Source: Thermoplasmata archaeon
GTDB taxonomy: Archaea; Thermoplasmatota; E2; DHVEG-1; B8-G13
Assembly: GCA_021162485.1 (NCBI GenBank)
Contig: JAGGYP010000049.1
Span: forward strand, 1-14,927
Direction: 5' to 3'
Length of the DNA: 14,927 bases
Positions 7,678 to 14,304 of this stretch are shown piece by piece. Within the stretch, counting starts at the first letter, position 1; each line of letters starts with the position of its first letter. The notes under the pieces were generated by a model. That model searched no databases, was not told the origin of the DNA, and worked only from the letters and a program-made list of their open reading frames with translations. Made by a program: the position numbers and the translations under genes.

Positions 7678-8730
7678 ATGTTTAGAAAATTTATAGTTTA
7701 CATATTAGTTGCCATGTTTTTGCTAATAAACATAAGCTCGGCGCATCAGGTAATAATGTCTAAAAAATCTTTTAGCAAGGATAGTAGAGTGATTATAAAT
7801 ATAGCTGTTTATGATGCAAAAGAGCCTTTGGTTCAAATAACAAAAAACCTGCTTCATAATTTTTCATTTGTTTACAACAACGTAACCTATGTTTTTAAAG
7901 TAGATCTAGTAGATTTTCAAGATATTGTAATGGGAAAGCTAGCTAGCTATGATGTGTTTGAAGTTCCTGGAGGGGTTATCTATTATTTACAAACTATATG
8001 GGATAATCTCCTTTATCTTGGTACATGGAAGAGAAATATAAGAGAGTTTGTAGCTAATGGTGGTGGCTATGTTGGCACCTGTGGGGGATCAACCATGGCT
8101 TCACAGAATCCTATTATCTTCTGGCCTGTGGTTAATAGTATAGGTTTTGTGAATCTTAGAGCTAATGTGGATGCTCTTAATGAGGGTCAATATATATCAC
8201 AGTTTATTTTTACTAAAATAGGATACGGTATACCCATAAAAATATCTATTAAAAACTCAACAAATCCAATATTTTTTGATCACTATGGAGAAAATCGAAG
8301 TATTAGATGGTGGGCAAGTCCAAGCCTGTATGATGCAAAAGGTCTTAGTAACAACCCTCTTTTTGGTAAAATAGAAGTACTTGCAACATATGCGGAAGAA
8401 CCCTCAGAGGTTGCGCCCATTCATAGACAATTGATATTTGGCGGTGGGAGAGTGAAAACTCATCAGAAAGGAGAATATGCTGTTGTAGCAACAAATTATG
8501 GAGATGGAAGAGTTGCATTATTTGGTCCCCATCCAGAGTATAGTACATGGGTAAACATTAGCGGCAACCCTGAGGATAACATAAGAGAAGGAGTTAGCTG
8601 GAGAGGGAAATGGTATCTTTGGATTGGCGGTGAAAAAACATCTTTTGATTACAACTGGTGGATGCTTAGAAGAGCAGTAGCATGGACTTCGAATAAAGTG
8701 CCAAATGATGCAGTAAAAGAAATAAATTAG
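7678..8730 (+). CDS. Secreted class I glutamine amidotransferase-like protein (BPL_N-like domain)
   Basis: A 350-residue protein from ATG 7678. A TTG at 7666 is in frame, but GGGGAAGG lies between it and the ATG and fits as the ribosome site. Residues 1-22 form a signal peptide ending ISSA, with cleavage likely before HQ. The mature part resembles class I glutamine amidotransferases, with the nucleophile elbow GGGYVGTCGGSTMAS (C135) and the C-terminal catalytic pair in FGPHPEYS (H285, E287). The layout most resembles the stand-alone domain found at the N-terminus of some biotin-protein ligases. No synthetase partner is encoded nearby. Five sequons in the mature chain support export. It may hydrolyse an amide or peptide outside the cell, but the substrate is unknown. 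It lies 19 bases after endA and is the last gene of the operon, followed by a T-run. Confidence 0.78.
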   Translation: MFRKFIVYILVAMFLLINISSAHQVIMSKKSFSKDSRVIINIAVYDAKEPLVQITKNLLHNFSFVYNNVTYVFKVDLVDFQDIVMGKLASYDVFEVPGGVIYYLQTIWDNLLYLGTWKRNIREFVANGGGYVGTCGGSTMASQNPIIFWPVVNSIGFVNLRANVDALNEGQYISQFIFTKIGYGIPIKISIKNSTNPIFFDHYGENRSIRWWASPSLYDAKGLSNNPLFGKIEVLATYAEEPSEVAPIHRQLIFGGGRVKTHQKGEYAVVATNYGDGRVALFGPHPEYSTWVNISGNPEDNIREGVSWRGKWYLWIGGEKTSFDYNWWMLRRAVAWTSNKVPNDAVKEIN

Positions 8731-8737
8731 TTTTTTT
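8731..8737 (+). terminator. Oligo-T terminator after the protease/endA operon
   Basis: Seven consecutive T immediately after the TAG stop of the amidotransferase-like gene, and before the promoter of the MBL gene. Archaeal RNA polymerase terminates at such coding-strand T-runs without needing a hairpin. Confidence 0.55.
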
Positions 8738-8742
8738 CGCAA

Positions 8743-8753
8743 CTTATTTATAT
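8743..8753 (+). promoter_or_regulatory. TATA box for the MBL-fold gene
   Basis: CTTATTTATAT, a good archaeal TATA match, 60-70 bases before the TTG start at 8813. Transcription would begin about 8776-8780 and leave a leader of about 35 bases carrying the purine-rich ribosome site. It sits right behind the preceding T-run, so this gene is probably its own unit. Confidence 0.6.
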
Positions 8754-8797
8754 CGACCTTTACTTTACTTTTAAATTACCCATTTCTAACTTTTTAT

Positions 8798-8810
8798 GGA
8801 GGGAGGAGGA
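8798..8810 (+). promoter_or_regulatory. Strong purine-rich ribosome-binding site fixing a TTG start
   Basis: GGAGGGAGGAGGA, a duplicated GGAGG, ends two bases before TTG 8813. The first copy gives the more usual spacing. It is the strongest such site in the window and offsets the weak start codon. An ATG at 8796 is out of frame and meets a stop after nine codons. Confidence 0.7.
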
Positions 8811-8812
8811 AT

Positions 8813-9454
8813 TTGTTACAGATAAGATGGCATGGTCATGCATGCTTTGAAATAACAAATGATATTAAGCTAGTTACAGATCCACATGATGGCAGATCTA
8901 TAGGTATACCAGCTCCTACTGCAAAAGCAGATATCATACTTATATCACATAACCATTATGATCATAATAGTGCAAAAACCGTCATGAAAGATGATACCAA
9001 AGTAGTAAACTCTGAAGAAGGCAAAAAAAAGATACTAGGGATAGAAATTGAGGGGATAGAATCATATCATGATGATGCAAATGGAGCAAAGAGAGGAAAA
9101 AATATAATTTATAAATTTAGAGTTGAGGATATAACATTTTGCCACCTTGGCGATTTAGGCTGTATACCGGATCAGGATACTATAAACAAACTAGGAGAAA
9201 TAGATGTACTGTTTATTCCAGTAGGTGGTACTTTTACTTTAGATGCAGAGGGGGCTTGGAAAGTAATAGAAATAATCAAACCAAAAATCATCATACCAAT
9301 GCATTATAAAATACCAGGTCTTTCACTGCCGATCTCAGGTGTAGAATCATTTCTAGAAAAAAACACATATAGGATACTAAATGTTGGAAATGAAATAGAA
9401 ATAGAGAGAAACGAACTACCAGACGAGCCAGAGATCTGGGTTTTTACCCTCTAA
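8813..9454 (+). CDS. MBL-fold metallo-hydrolase (COG2220, UlaG/UPF0173-like)
   Basis: A 213-residue cytosolic protein with the complete metal-binding set of the metallo-beta-lactamase fold. The set is H46, H48, D50 and H51 in SHNHYDHN, then H111 and D114 in FCHLGDLG, and H164 in PMHYK. The opening WHGHACFEI and the central SYHDDANGAKRGKN are typical of the COG2220 branch, which includes UlaG lactonase and many uncharacterised hydrolases (UPF0173). The substrate could be a lactone, a phosphodiester or another ester; the sequence does not decide. The start is TTG 8813, set by the GGAGG site just upstream, and it agrees with the family N-terminus. It has its own TATA box, and a stem-loop plus T-run spans its stop codon, so it is likely monocistronic. 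Confidence 0.9.
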   Translation: MLQIRWHGHACFEITNDIKLVTDPHDGRSIGIPAPTAKADIILISHNHYDHNSAKTVMKDDTKVVNSEEGKKKILGIEIEGIESYHDDANGAKRGKNIIYKFRVEDITFCHLGDLGCIPDQDTINKLGEIDVLFIPVGGTFTLDAEGAWKVIEIIKPKIIIPMHYKIPGLSLPISGVESFLEKNTYRILNVGNEIEIERNELPDEPEIWVFTL

Positions 9455-9466
9455 ACCCAATTTTTT
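9437..9466 (+). terminator. Stem-loop plus T-run terminator at the end of the MBL gene
   Basis: TGGGTTT (9437-9443) pairs with AAACCCA (9453-9459) around a nine-base loop, followed by six T at 9461-9466. The stem overlaps the last codons and the TAA stop (9452-9454). The T-run is itself part of an 18-base AT palindrome (9459-9476). It resembles a bacterial intrinsic terminator; in archaea the T-run alone may suffice. Confidence 0.5.
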
Positions 9467-9474
9467 ATAAAAAA

Positions 9475-9484
9475 TTTTATATAT
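9475..9484 (+). promoter_or_regulatory. TATA box for the small secreted protein
   Basis: TTTTATATAT, 31-40 bases before the ATG at 9515. Transcription would start close to 9505 with a very short leader containing only GATGGA, a weak ribosome site. AT-rich flanks make the exact position uncertain. Confidence 0.5.
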
Positions 9485-9514
9485 CTAATATATTTTTATA
9501 TTTTTGATGGAAAT

Positions 9515-9967
9515 ATGATTATAAAAAAATTCTTAACTGTATTAATACTTTTAACATTGCTAGTATCCTCTTTGCCATCACTCAACGGGAAGATTATAAA
9601 AACAGAGTCTTCACATCTTTCTGAACCCATAGCTCCCTTACCGGTAATGATTTTTTTAAAATGTAAATGGGAGAAAATCCAGGATTTTGGCGCAGGAGGA
9701 TTTTATCTAAACATCTGGTTAATCGGTTTTGGAAGACATAGGGTGGAGATTAGAAGATATTGTGATTTTGATGGCGATGGCATATGGGATTTCAATGATG
9801 TTTCACCTAATGTATGGGATATAATAGTAGGTATAATACCGTTTCATCATTTTAAAGGGTTGGAAACAACTTGGTCAGGTTATCCTGGTAAATCCCATGT
9901 TAAAATAAAAATATGGGTTGATGGCTCTCTCGCTAAGGATAAAGATTTTTATGCACCATGGGACTAG
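9515..9967 (+). CDS. Small secreted protein with EF-hand/dockerin-like calcium loop
   Basis: A 150-residue protein I do not recognise as a family. Residues 1-25 are a clear signal peptide (MIIKK, then a Leu/Val-rich core and SSLPSLNG). The mature part has a beta-rich pattern and a single loop DFDGDGIWDFND (84-95). There D84, D86, D88, D92 and D95 fall at the ligand positions of EF-hand or dockerin-type calcium loops. A full dockerin has two loops and no second is visible. Two cysteines (C50, C83) could form a disulfide, and C83 lies just before the loop. There is no membrane anchor or N-x-S/T sequon. It has its own TATA box and ends convergently against gyaR, their stop codons overlapping. 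Function unknown; an exported calcium-binding structural or binding protein is one guess. Confidence 0.75.
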   Translation: MIIKKFLTVLILLTLLVSSLPSLNGKIIKTESSHLSEPIAPLPVMIFLKCKWEKIQDFGAGGFYLNIWLIGFGRHRVEIRRYCDFDGDGIWDFNDVSPNVWDIIVGIIPFHHFKGLETTWSGYPGKSHVKIKIWVDGSLAKDKDFYAPWD

Positions 9968-10938
9968 TTTTTTGAAAAAACCTCCGGATTTACACAGTTT
10001 TTAGATTTTTTACCCTCTAAAGAGATGATTAAATTTTCTGCCGCCATTACAGCCATTCTAGTACGAGTTTCCATAGTAGCAGATCCTATATGCGGCTCTA
10101 GAACAACATTATCCAATTTTATCAATTCTCTGTTTATTTCGGGTTCATTCTCATAAACATCAAGACCTGCACCAAATATCCATCTCTTTTTCAATGCTTT
10201 TACCAAAGCTTTTTCATCTATTACTGCTCCTCTAGATGTATTTACAAGGACGGCATTTCTTTTCATCATTCTAAGCTCTTTTTCACCGATTAAATGTCTT
10301 GTTTCAGATGTAAGAGGAACATGCAGTGATACAAAATCAGCATTTTTTAACAATGTATGTAAATCAACTTTTTTAGCATTAAGCTCTTTTTCTAAGATTT
10401 CATTTCTTCTCCTGCTTACATATAACACTTTCATATTGAAGCCTTTGCTTTTAAGTGCAAAAGCAGTTCCAATTCTACCAGCTCCAATTATACCAAGAGC
10501 TTTTCCTGAGATATCCTGCCCAAGCATTAACAATGGTGCCCATCCCCTGAATTTTCCATCTCTTGTAAACCTATCCCCTTCCACAATCCTTCTAGCTACT
10601 GCAAAAAGCAAAGCCCAAGCCAGCTCAGATGTTGTTTCTGTTAATACATCTGGAGTGTTTGTAACAGGTATTTTTCTCTCTGTCGCTGCCTTTATATCTA
10701 TGTTATCATACCCAGCTGCATAATTAGATATAGCTTTTAGCCGTGGATTAGAAAATATTACATCTCTGTCAATCTTATCAGTTAACAGACAGAGCAAACC
10801 ATCTCTATCCTTTAAATTGGATATTATCTCATTCTTTGTCAAGATTCTATCACAAGGGTTCACATAAACTTCGCAGTATTTTTTAAGTAACTTTAGTCCC
10901 TCTTCAGGTATTTTTCTTGTTACAAATACTTCGAACAT
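9964..10938 (-). CDS. gyaR: D-2-hydroxyacid dehydrogenase, glyoxylate/hydroxypyruvate reductase type
   Basis: A 324-residue cytosolic oxidoreductase reducing 2-oxoacids such as glyoxylate or hydroxypyruvate to D-2-hydroxyacids. It has the substrate-binding segment SNYAAGYDNID (71-81), the Rossmann motif GIIGAGRIG (149-157), and the catalytic R236 (VNTSRGAVID), E265 (DVYENEP) and H283 (EPHIGSAT). After the second Rossmann strand comes YVSRRRN instead of an acidic residue, the pattern of NADPH-preferring enzymes, so NADPH use is likely. It aligns throughout with archaeal GyaR-type enzymes, which are about 330 residues long. The start at ATG 10938 is supported by GGTGA seven bases upstream. It is alone on this strand, between a convergent and a divergent neighbour. 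The exact substrate is uncertain; D-glycerate dehydrogenase is an alternative. Confidence 0.92.
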   Translation of the reverse strand: MFEVFVTRKIPEEGLKLLKKYCEVYVNPCDRILTKNEIISNLKDRDGLLCLLTDKIDRDVIFSNPRLKAISNYAAGYDNIDIKAATERKIPVTNTPDVLTETTSELAWALLFAVARRIVEGDRFTRDGKFRGWAPLLMLGQDISGKALGIIGAGRIGTAFALKSKGFNMKVLYVSRRRNEILEKELNAKKVDLHTLLKNADFVSLHVPLTSETRHLIGEKELRMMKRNAVLVNTSRGAVIDEKALVKALKKRWIFGAGLDVYENEPEINRELIKLDNVVLEPHIGSATMETRTRMAVMAAENLIISLEGKKSKNCVNPEVFSKN

Positions 10939-10974
10939 TGTTAATTCACCATTTCTCTAACTTAAAAATAAACC

Positions 10975-10986
10975 TATTTTTAAAAA
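10975..10986 (-). promoter_or_regulatory. Candidate TATA box for gyaR
   Basis: On the minus strand TTTTTAAAAATA, 37-48 bases before ATG 10938, predicting a leader of about 15 bases that would include the GGTGA ribosome site (10946-10950). A nearby alternative, TTTATTTTTAAG, is closer to the start and would exclude the ribosome site. Confidence 0.4.
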
Positions 10987-11017
10987 CATTGGTTTATGCC
11001 AAAATCTTTTAACCAAG

Positions 11018-11031
11018 AATATAATATATAA
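11018..11031 (+). promoter_or_regulatory. TATA box for the zinc-ribbon membrane protein
   Basis: AATATAATATATAA, 20-33 bases before ATG 11051. A start about 25 bases downstream would fall on or next to the ATG, suggesting a leaderless or nearly leaderless transcript. A GGAG (11036-11039) lies 11 bases before the ATG, and would be in the mRNA only if transcription starts earlier. Confidence 0.5.
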
Positions 11032-11050
11032 CAAAGGAGAAAAATAAAGT

Positions 11051-11458
11051 ATGAGAGAGGGTGAGGAAGAGAATTTATTAGGAGAAGTTACAAAAATAAA
11101 AAATCTCATCGCTTTACTGTACATCATTTTTGGAGTTGTAATATTGCTCTTCTCTTTAATCATTTATTATTACAAGTTTCCATTCACAGGATCAGGATGG
11201 TCAATAGAAAATCACAAATATTGGTATCTATTCGTTTTATCTTGGATATTTTCTATTCTAATTTTACTAATTGGTCTAACAACTATGATCAAGACAAAGT
11301 TTAAAGGGAAGTCTAAAGAGATACCAGTGTTTTCAACTATCCAAAAGATGAAATTGAGATGTAAGAGATGCGGACATGTTTTTGAAATACTGGCTCCAAC
11401 GTTAGATAAAGAATACAAATGTCCAAAATGTGGAGAAAGTGGGAGAATTAAGAAATAA
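11051..11458 (+). CDS. Two-TM membrane protein with C-terminal zinc ribbon
   Basis: A 135-residue protein with no family I can name. It has an acidic N-terminus, transmembrane segments at about residues 18-41 and 58-80, a basic linker (KTKFKGKSK), and a C-terminal zinc ribbon with CKRC (104-107) and CPKC (124-127). The ribbon reads like rubredoxin-type or transcription-factor ribbons (CKRCGHVFE, then YKCPKCGE). The basic stretch after TM2 puts the ribbon in the cytoplasm by the positive-inside rule. Membrane-tethered zinc ribbons are common in archaea and mostly uncharacterised; a scaffold or regulatory role is a guess. It has its own TATA box, is divergent from gyaR, and ends five bases before the stop of the radical SAM gene on the other strand. 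Confidence 0.8.
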   Translation: MREGEEENLLGEVTKIKNLIALLYIIFGVVILLFSLIIYYYKFPFTGSGWSIENHKYWYLFVLSWIFSILILLIGLTTMIKTKFKGKSKEIPVFSTIQKMKLRCKRCGHVFEILAPTLDKEYKCPKCGESGRIKK

Positions 11459-11465
11459 TTTTTTT
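11459..11465 (+). terminator. Oligo-T terminator between convergent genes
   Basis: Seven T directly after the TAA stop of the zinc-ribbon gene. The run overlaps the stop codon of the opposing radical SAM gene (11464-11466), so the two convergent genes share this five-base gap. Confidence 0.5.
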
Positions 11466-12777
11466 AAAATTTAGCTGAGCTATCACTTAGTTTATCATGT
11501 AGGTAGTACCAACGAGAGGAAAAATTTTCACCCACTCTAATGACAAAATGATAAAAATCTTTTACTCCATTTCCTTTAAATGCTCTAAAGCATCTTTTTA
11601 CTATGTTTCTATATTTGAAATACTCACGTGCTATTTTTCTAATTCCATAATAAAGCTCTTCTTGTGTCATTTTCTTTGGAATAAAATTCACGTTTCCTTC
11701 ATCATATCTAGACCAGTCTTTAGATGTGATTCTTCCCTCTTTTTCTAATCTCTCTGCTAGCCTCGTACCTGGATATGGTGTTAAAACACTGAAAGATATA
11801 CCATCCAAATCTAATTCCAGCATAAACTGGAGGGTTTTTTCAAATATATGAGGGGTATCATTATCAAATCCAAACATGAAAAAACCAGTTACTGTCATAC
11901 CATGATCTCTTATTTTCTTTATGGCTTTCTGATAGTTTTCAACCTTGTTTGTTCTTTTACCGGATAAATCTATGTTTTCTTGTGTTATAGATTCTATACC
12001 AACATACCATCTATCCACGCCGGCATCACTTGCTAGTTTCAGAAATTCATCATCTCTAGCTAAGACATTGATGTTGCCAAAGCAATGAAATTTTTTGTTA
12101 AGAGATGCCATTTTTTTGAAAAGAGATTTTGTATATGGTGGGCTTATAGTTAGCGAAGCATCTGCAAAGAATATTGTTTTTGATCTTATTGTCTTCATTT
12201 CCTCTATCACATTGTCAATTGGTCTCCCTCTGAAACGAGGTCCTTCAACCTTTTGCATCGCACAAAATTCACAGCCAGTAGGGCATCCACGTGAAGCCTG
12301 TATAGCTTCCATAACAGTGTATACGCCAATATCATGTCTAGCTGGTGGTATATTCTCTGGTTCCACTAATTTTCCTGCGATATAAAATGGTTTCAACTCT
12401 CCCTTTTCTAAATCTTCTAAAAGTTTTGGCCAGGTTAGCTCTGCTTCTCCTATTACCACTGCATCTGCATGCTGTTTAACCTCATGAGGAACTGTTGATG
12501 CATGATATCCACCAAAAACAACAGGTATCCCTCGTCTTCTAAACTCATCTGCAACCTCATATCCTCTTATAGCATTATATGTTAAACAGGAGATGCCAAC
12601 AAGATCATAGTGTTCATTAAAATTGATGTCTTCATATCTCTCATCAACTATTGTAACTGAGTGACATCTTGGTGTTATCCCTGCTATTTGCTGCAAGGTT
12701 AAAGAAGGATAAGAAAACCTATCTAGGATACCTCTTCTTTTTCTTGGGGGATGCGGCATTACTAATAATATTTTCAT
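11464..12777 (-). CDS. Radical SAM protein with N-terminal B12-binding-like domain
   Basis: A 437-residue protein from ATG 12777. An in-frame GTG at 12789 is part of the AGGTGA ribosome site eight bases upstream, so it is not the start. Residues 1-135 form a Rossmann-like B12-binding-type domain (KILLVMPHPP, YDLVGISCLTY, VVFGGYHAS, DAVVIGEAE), but the DxHxxG cobalamin signature is absent and VDERYED stands near its place. The SAM domain follows, with the 4Fe-4S motif CPTGCEFC (C165, C169, C172), then FFADASLT, WYVGIES, GFFMFGFDND and LTPYPGTRLAE, all typical of COG1032 enzymes. Relatives include anaerobic cyclases, methylases and lipid-modifying enzymes such as hopanoid methylases and archaeal tetraether-lipid enzymes. 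Its own reaction cannot be assigned. It lies 61 bases after the ligase gene and may also have its own promoter. Confidence 0.9.
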   Translation of the reverse strand: MKILLVMPHPPRKRRGILDRFSYPSLTLQQIAGITPRCHSVTIVDERYEDINFNEHYDLVGISCLTYNAIRGYEVADEFRRRGIPVVFGGYHASTVPHEVKQHADAVVIGEAELTWPKLLEDLEKGELKPFYIAGKLVEPENIPPARHDIGVYTVMEAIQASRGCPTGCEFCAMQKVEGPRFRGRPIDNVIEEMKTIRSKTIFFADASLTISPPYTKSLFKKMASLNKKFHCFGNINVLARDDEFLKLASDAGVDRWYVGIESITQENIDLSGKRTNKVENYQKAIKKIRDHGMTVTGFFMFGFDNDTPHIFEKTLQFMLELDLDGISFSVLTPYPGTRLAERLEKEGRITSKDWSRYDEGNVNFIPKKMTQEELYYGIRKIAREYFKYRNIVKRCFRAFKGNGVKDFYHFVIRVGENFSSRWYYLHDKLSDSSAKF

Positions 12778-12813
12778 ATATGTGTTCACCTACACAATAT
12801 TATTTTGAACATC

Positions 12814-12831
12814 AAATTAATATATTAATTT
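12814..12831 (-). promoter_or_regulatory. 18-base AT palindrome, probable TATA region of the radical SAM gene
   Basis: AAATTAATATATTAATTT is a perfect inverted repeat in the 61-base gap between the ligase stop and the radical SAM start. Read on the minus strand it contains a TATA-like core 40-50 bases before ATG 12777, which would leave a leader of about 20 bases with the AGGTGA site. It could be a second internal promoter, or an operator if a dimeric regulator binds it. Pure AT content makes chance symmetry plausible. Confidence 0.4.
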
Positions 12832-12838
12832 TTCTATA

Positions 12839-14257
12839 TTATTGTGATTCTCGTTTATCAAGTATCCTAATTCCATTTTCAGGTTTTACATATGAAACAA
12901 CAATTGGTGGAGGTTTATTCGGGTTTTTATCATTTTTGATTTCTTCAACTTCTCTAACAGTTATCTTTACACCTGGCCCCACCTTTTCGCGGTAGGTTTC
13001 TTTTATTTTTTCAGATATCAGCTCAACCGATGGACCAACATCTCTTAGATCATTATCAATAACCAATAAAACTTCAATCTCATCTATTTTCCTCTGCACT
13101 ATTTGATACTGCCTAACCTTAAATGTGTTAAGCTTATGAAGAACTGGGGAGATAAAACAAAATGCACCAGGAGGGAATATCTTACTATTGGGTAGTACAA
13201 TATTAGCCCTTGCTCTTCCTTCAACTCCATTTATCAATACAGGTGTTCTAAGTCCACAGCTACATTTTTCATCTGACAAAATTCTTACCCAATCATCCAT
13301 GCCAGTATATCTAATAATGGGAGTTCCCCTCCCCCATAGTCTCGTTACCACAATATGCCCTCTTTCACCTGGTGAAACCAATTCACCATCATCGTCTATA
13401 GCCTCAACATGAAAGAGATCTGAATTAATATGCCAAGTTCCTTCTAAACATTCAAAAGCTATATTTGACTGTGCCTCAACAGAGGAATACACATTTAATA
13501 ACCTGCATCCAAAAGCATCCTCAACATATCTCTGAGTATAATCATCTAGCATAGCACCGCCTGTCCATAAAAGTTTTGGATTAACATTTTCGCCGTATCC
13601 TTTTCTTTTTAGATAAGCCAGATGTTGATGAATAGCAGGATAAGCTAAAATTAACTCTGGTTTAAATTTATCAAGTTTATTCATAATTTCCTTAATAGGT
13701 TCATTCACATCCATATTAAGAAAATTTTCCATGGAGAAAAGCGACCTTATATATGATAAAAAATTTTTCTCTACTACTAGATCTATTCTATATTGAGATT
13801 GATTACCAATTTGTACTATACGAGACTTATTCCAACTAAAACCAAAAAATCTCAACTCTCTAAGTGCATTAATGCTTGCTTGAGCTATGGTAATGAAATC
13901 AACATATATAGAAATAGGTTTTCCAGTAGTACCACCAGTACAAACAATATGTGCCTTATCCTTGTTATAGCCAACAGGTATAATTCTATCAGGGAAATTA
14001 TCTCTCAGATCATCCTTCGTAATAAAAGGTAATTTTACAATATCTTTTATTCCCCTGATATCATTCGGATGAACACCAGCTTTTTTGTATTTCTCATGAT
14101 ACAATGGAACTGTGTACGCATACTTTACTATCTTTTTAAATGCTCTGTCCCTATATCTTTTTATTTTTTCAACATCATACTTTTTTATTCTATCCGGATC
14201 TGTCAAATATCTCCTCAATATCCTAAGAGATGTTATTGGGTTAAGGAACGGATTCAT
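12839..14257 (-). CDS. Adenylate-forming ligase of the PaaK/CapK family (phenylacetate-CoA ligase-like)
   Basis: A 472-residue protein of the COG1541 type. Visible motifs are the ATP-phosphate loop TGGTTGKPIS (107-116), YSSVEAQ (257-263, adenylation motif with its acidic residue) and RYTGMDDWV (316-324, in place of YRxGD). They are followed by KCSCGLRTP (331-339) and VEGRAR (346-351), the usual cysteine pair and GR of this family. Members activate a carboxylic acid as acyl-AMP, usually passing it to CoA (phenylacetate, benzoates). Related proteins serve coenzyme F390 and capsule biosynthesis. The substrate is not evident. The N-terminal 60 residues (PLYHEKYKKAG) are of the CapK type. The start at ATG 14257 lies 47 bases after the SDR stop with a GGT-type site upstream. 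It is flanked by SDR and radical SAM genes on the same strand, suggesting a shared biosynthetic task. Confidence 0.87.
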   Translation of the reverse strand: MNPFLNPITSLRILRRYLTDPDRIKKYDVEKIKRYRDRAFKKIVKYAYTVPLYHEKYKKAGVHPNDIRGIKDIVKLPFITKDDLRDNFPDRIIPVGYNKDKAHIVCTGGTTGKPISIYVDFITIAQASINALRELRFFGFSWNKSRIVQIGNQSQYRIDLVVEKNFLSYIRSLFSMENFLNMDVNEPIKEIMNKLDKFKPELILAYPAIHQHLAYLKRKGYGENVNPKLLWTGGAMLDDYTQRYVEDAFGCRLLNVYSSVEAQSNIAFECLEGTWHINSDLFHVEAIDDDGELVSPGERGHIVVTRLWGRGTPIIRYTGMDDWVRILSDEKCSCGLRTPVLINGVEGRARANIVLPNSKIFPPGAFCFISPVLHKLNTFKVRQYQIVQRKIDEIEVLLVIDNDLRDVGPSVELISEKIKETYREKVGPGVKITVREVEEIKNDKNPNKPPPIVVSYVKPENGIRILDKRESQ

Positions 14258-14304
14258 TTTACCACTCTTTTCTTGTCCTCTAACAACTTTTTGTTTGAAA
14301 AAAA

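Noticed and set aside
12095..12385. 96-codon plus-strand frame opposite the Fe-S motif of the radical SAM gene
   Set aside because: The opposite strand encodes the conserved cysteine motif, and the frame has no independent support.
12669..12995. 108-codon plus-strand frame spanning the gap between the ligase and radical SAM genes
   Set aside because: It lies antisense to conserved parts of both genes, and its hydrophobic content comes from the complementary sequence; no promoter or family match was seen.
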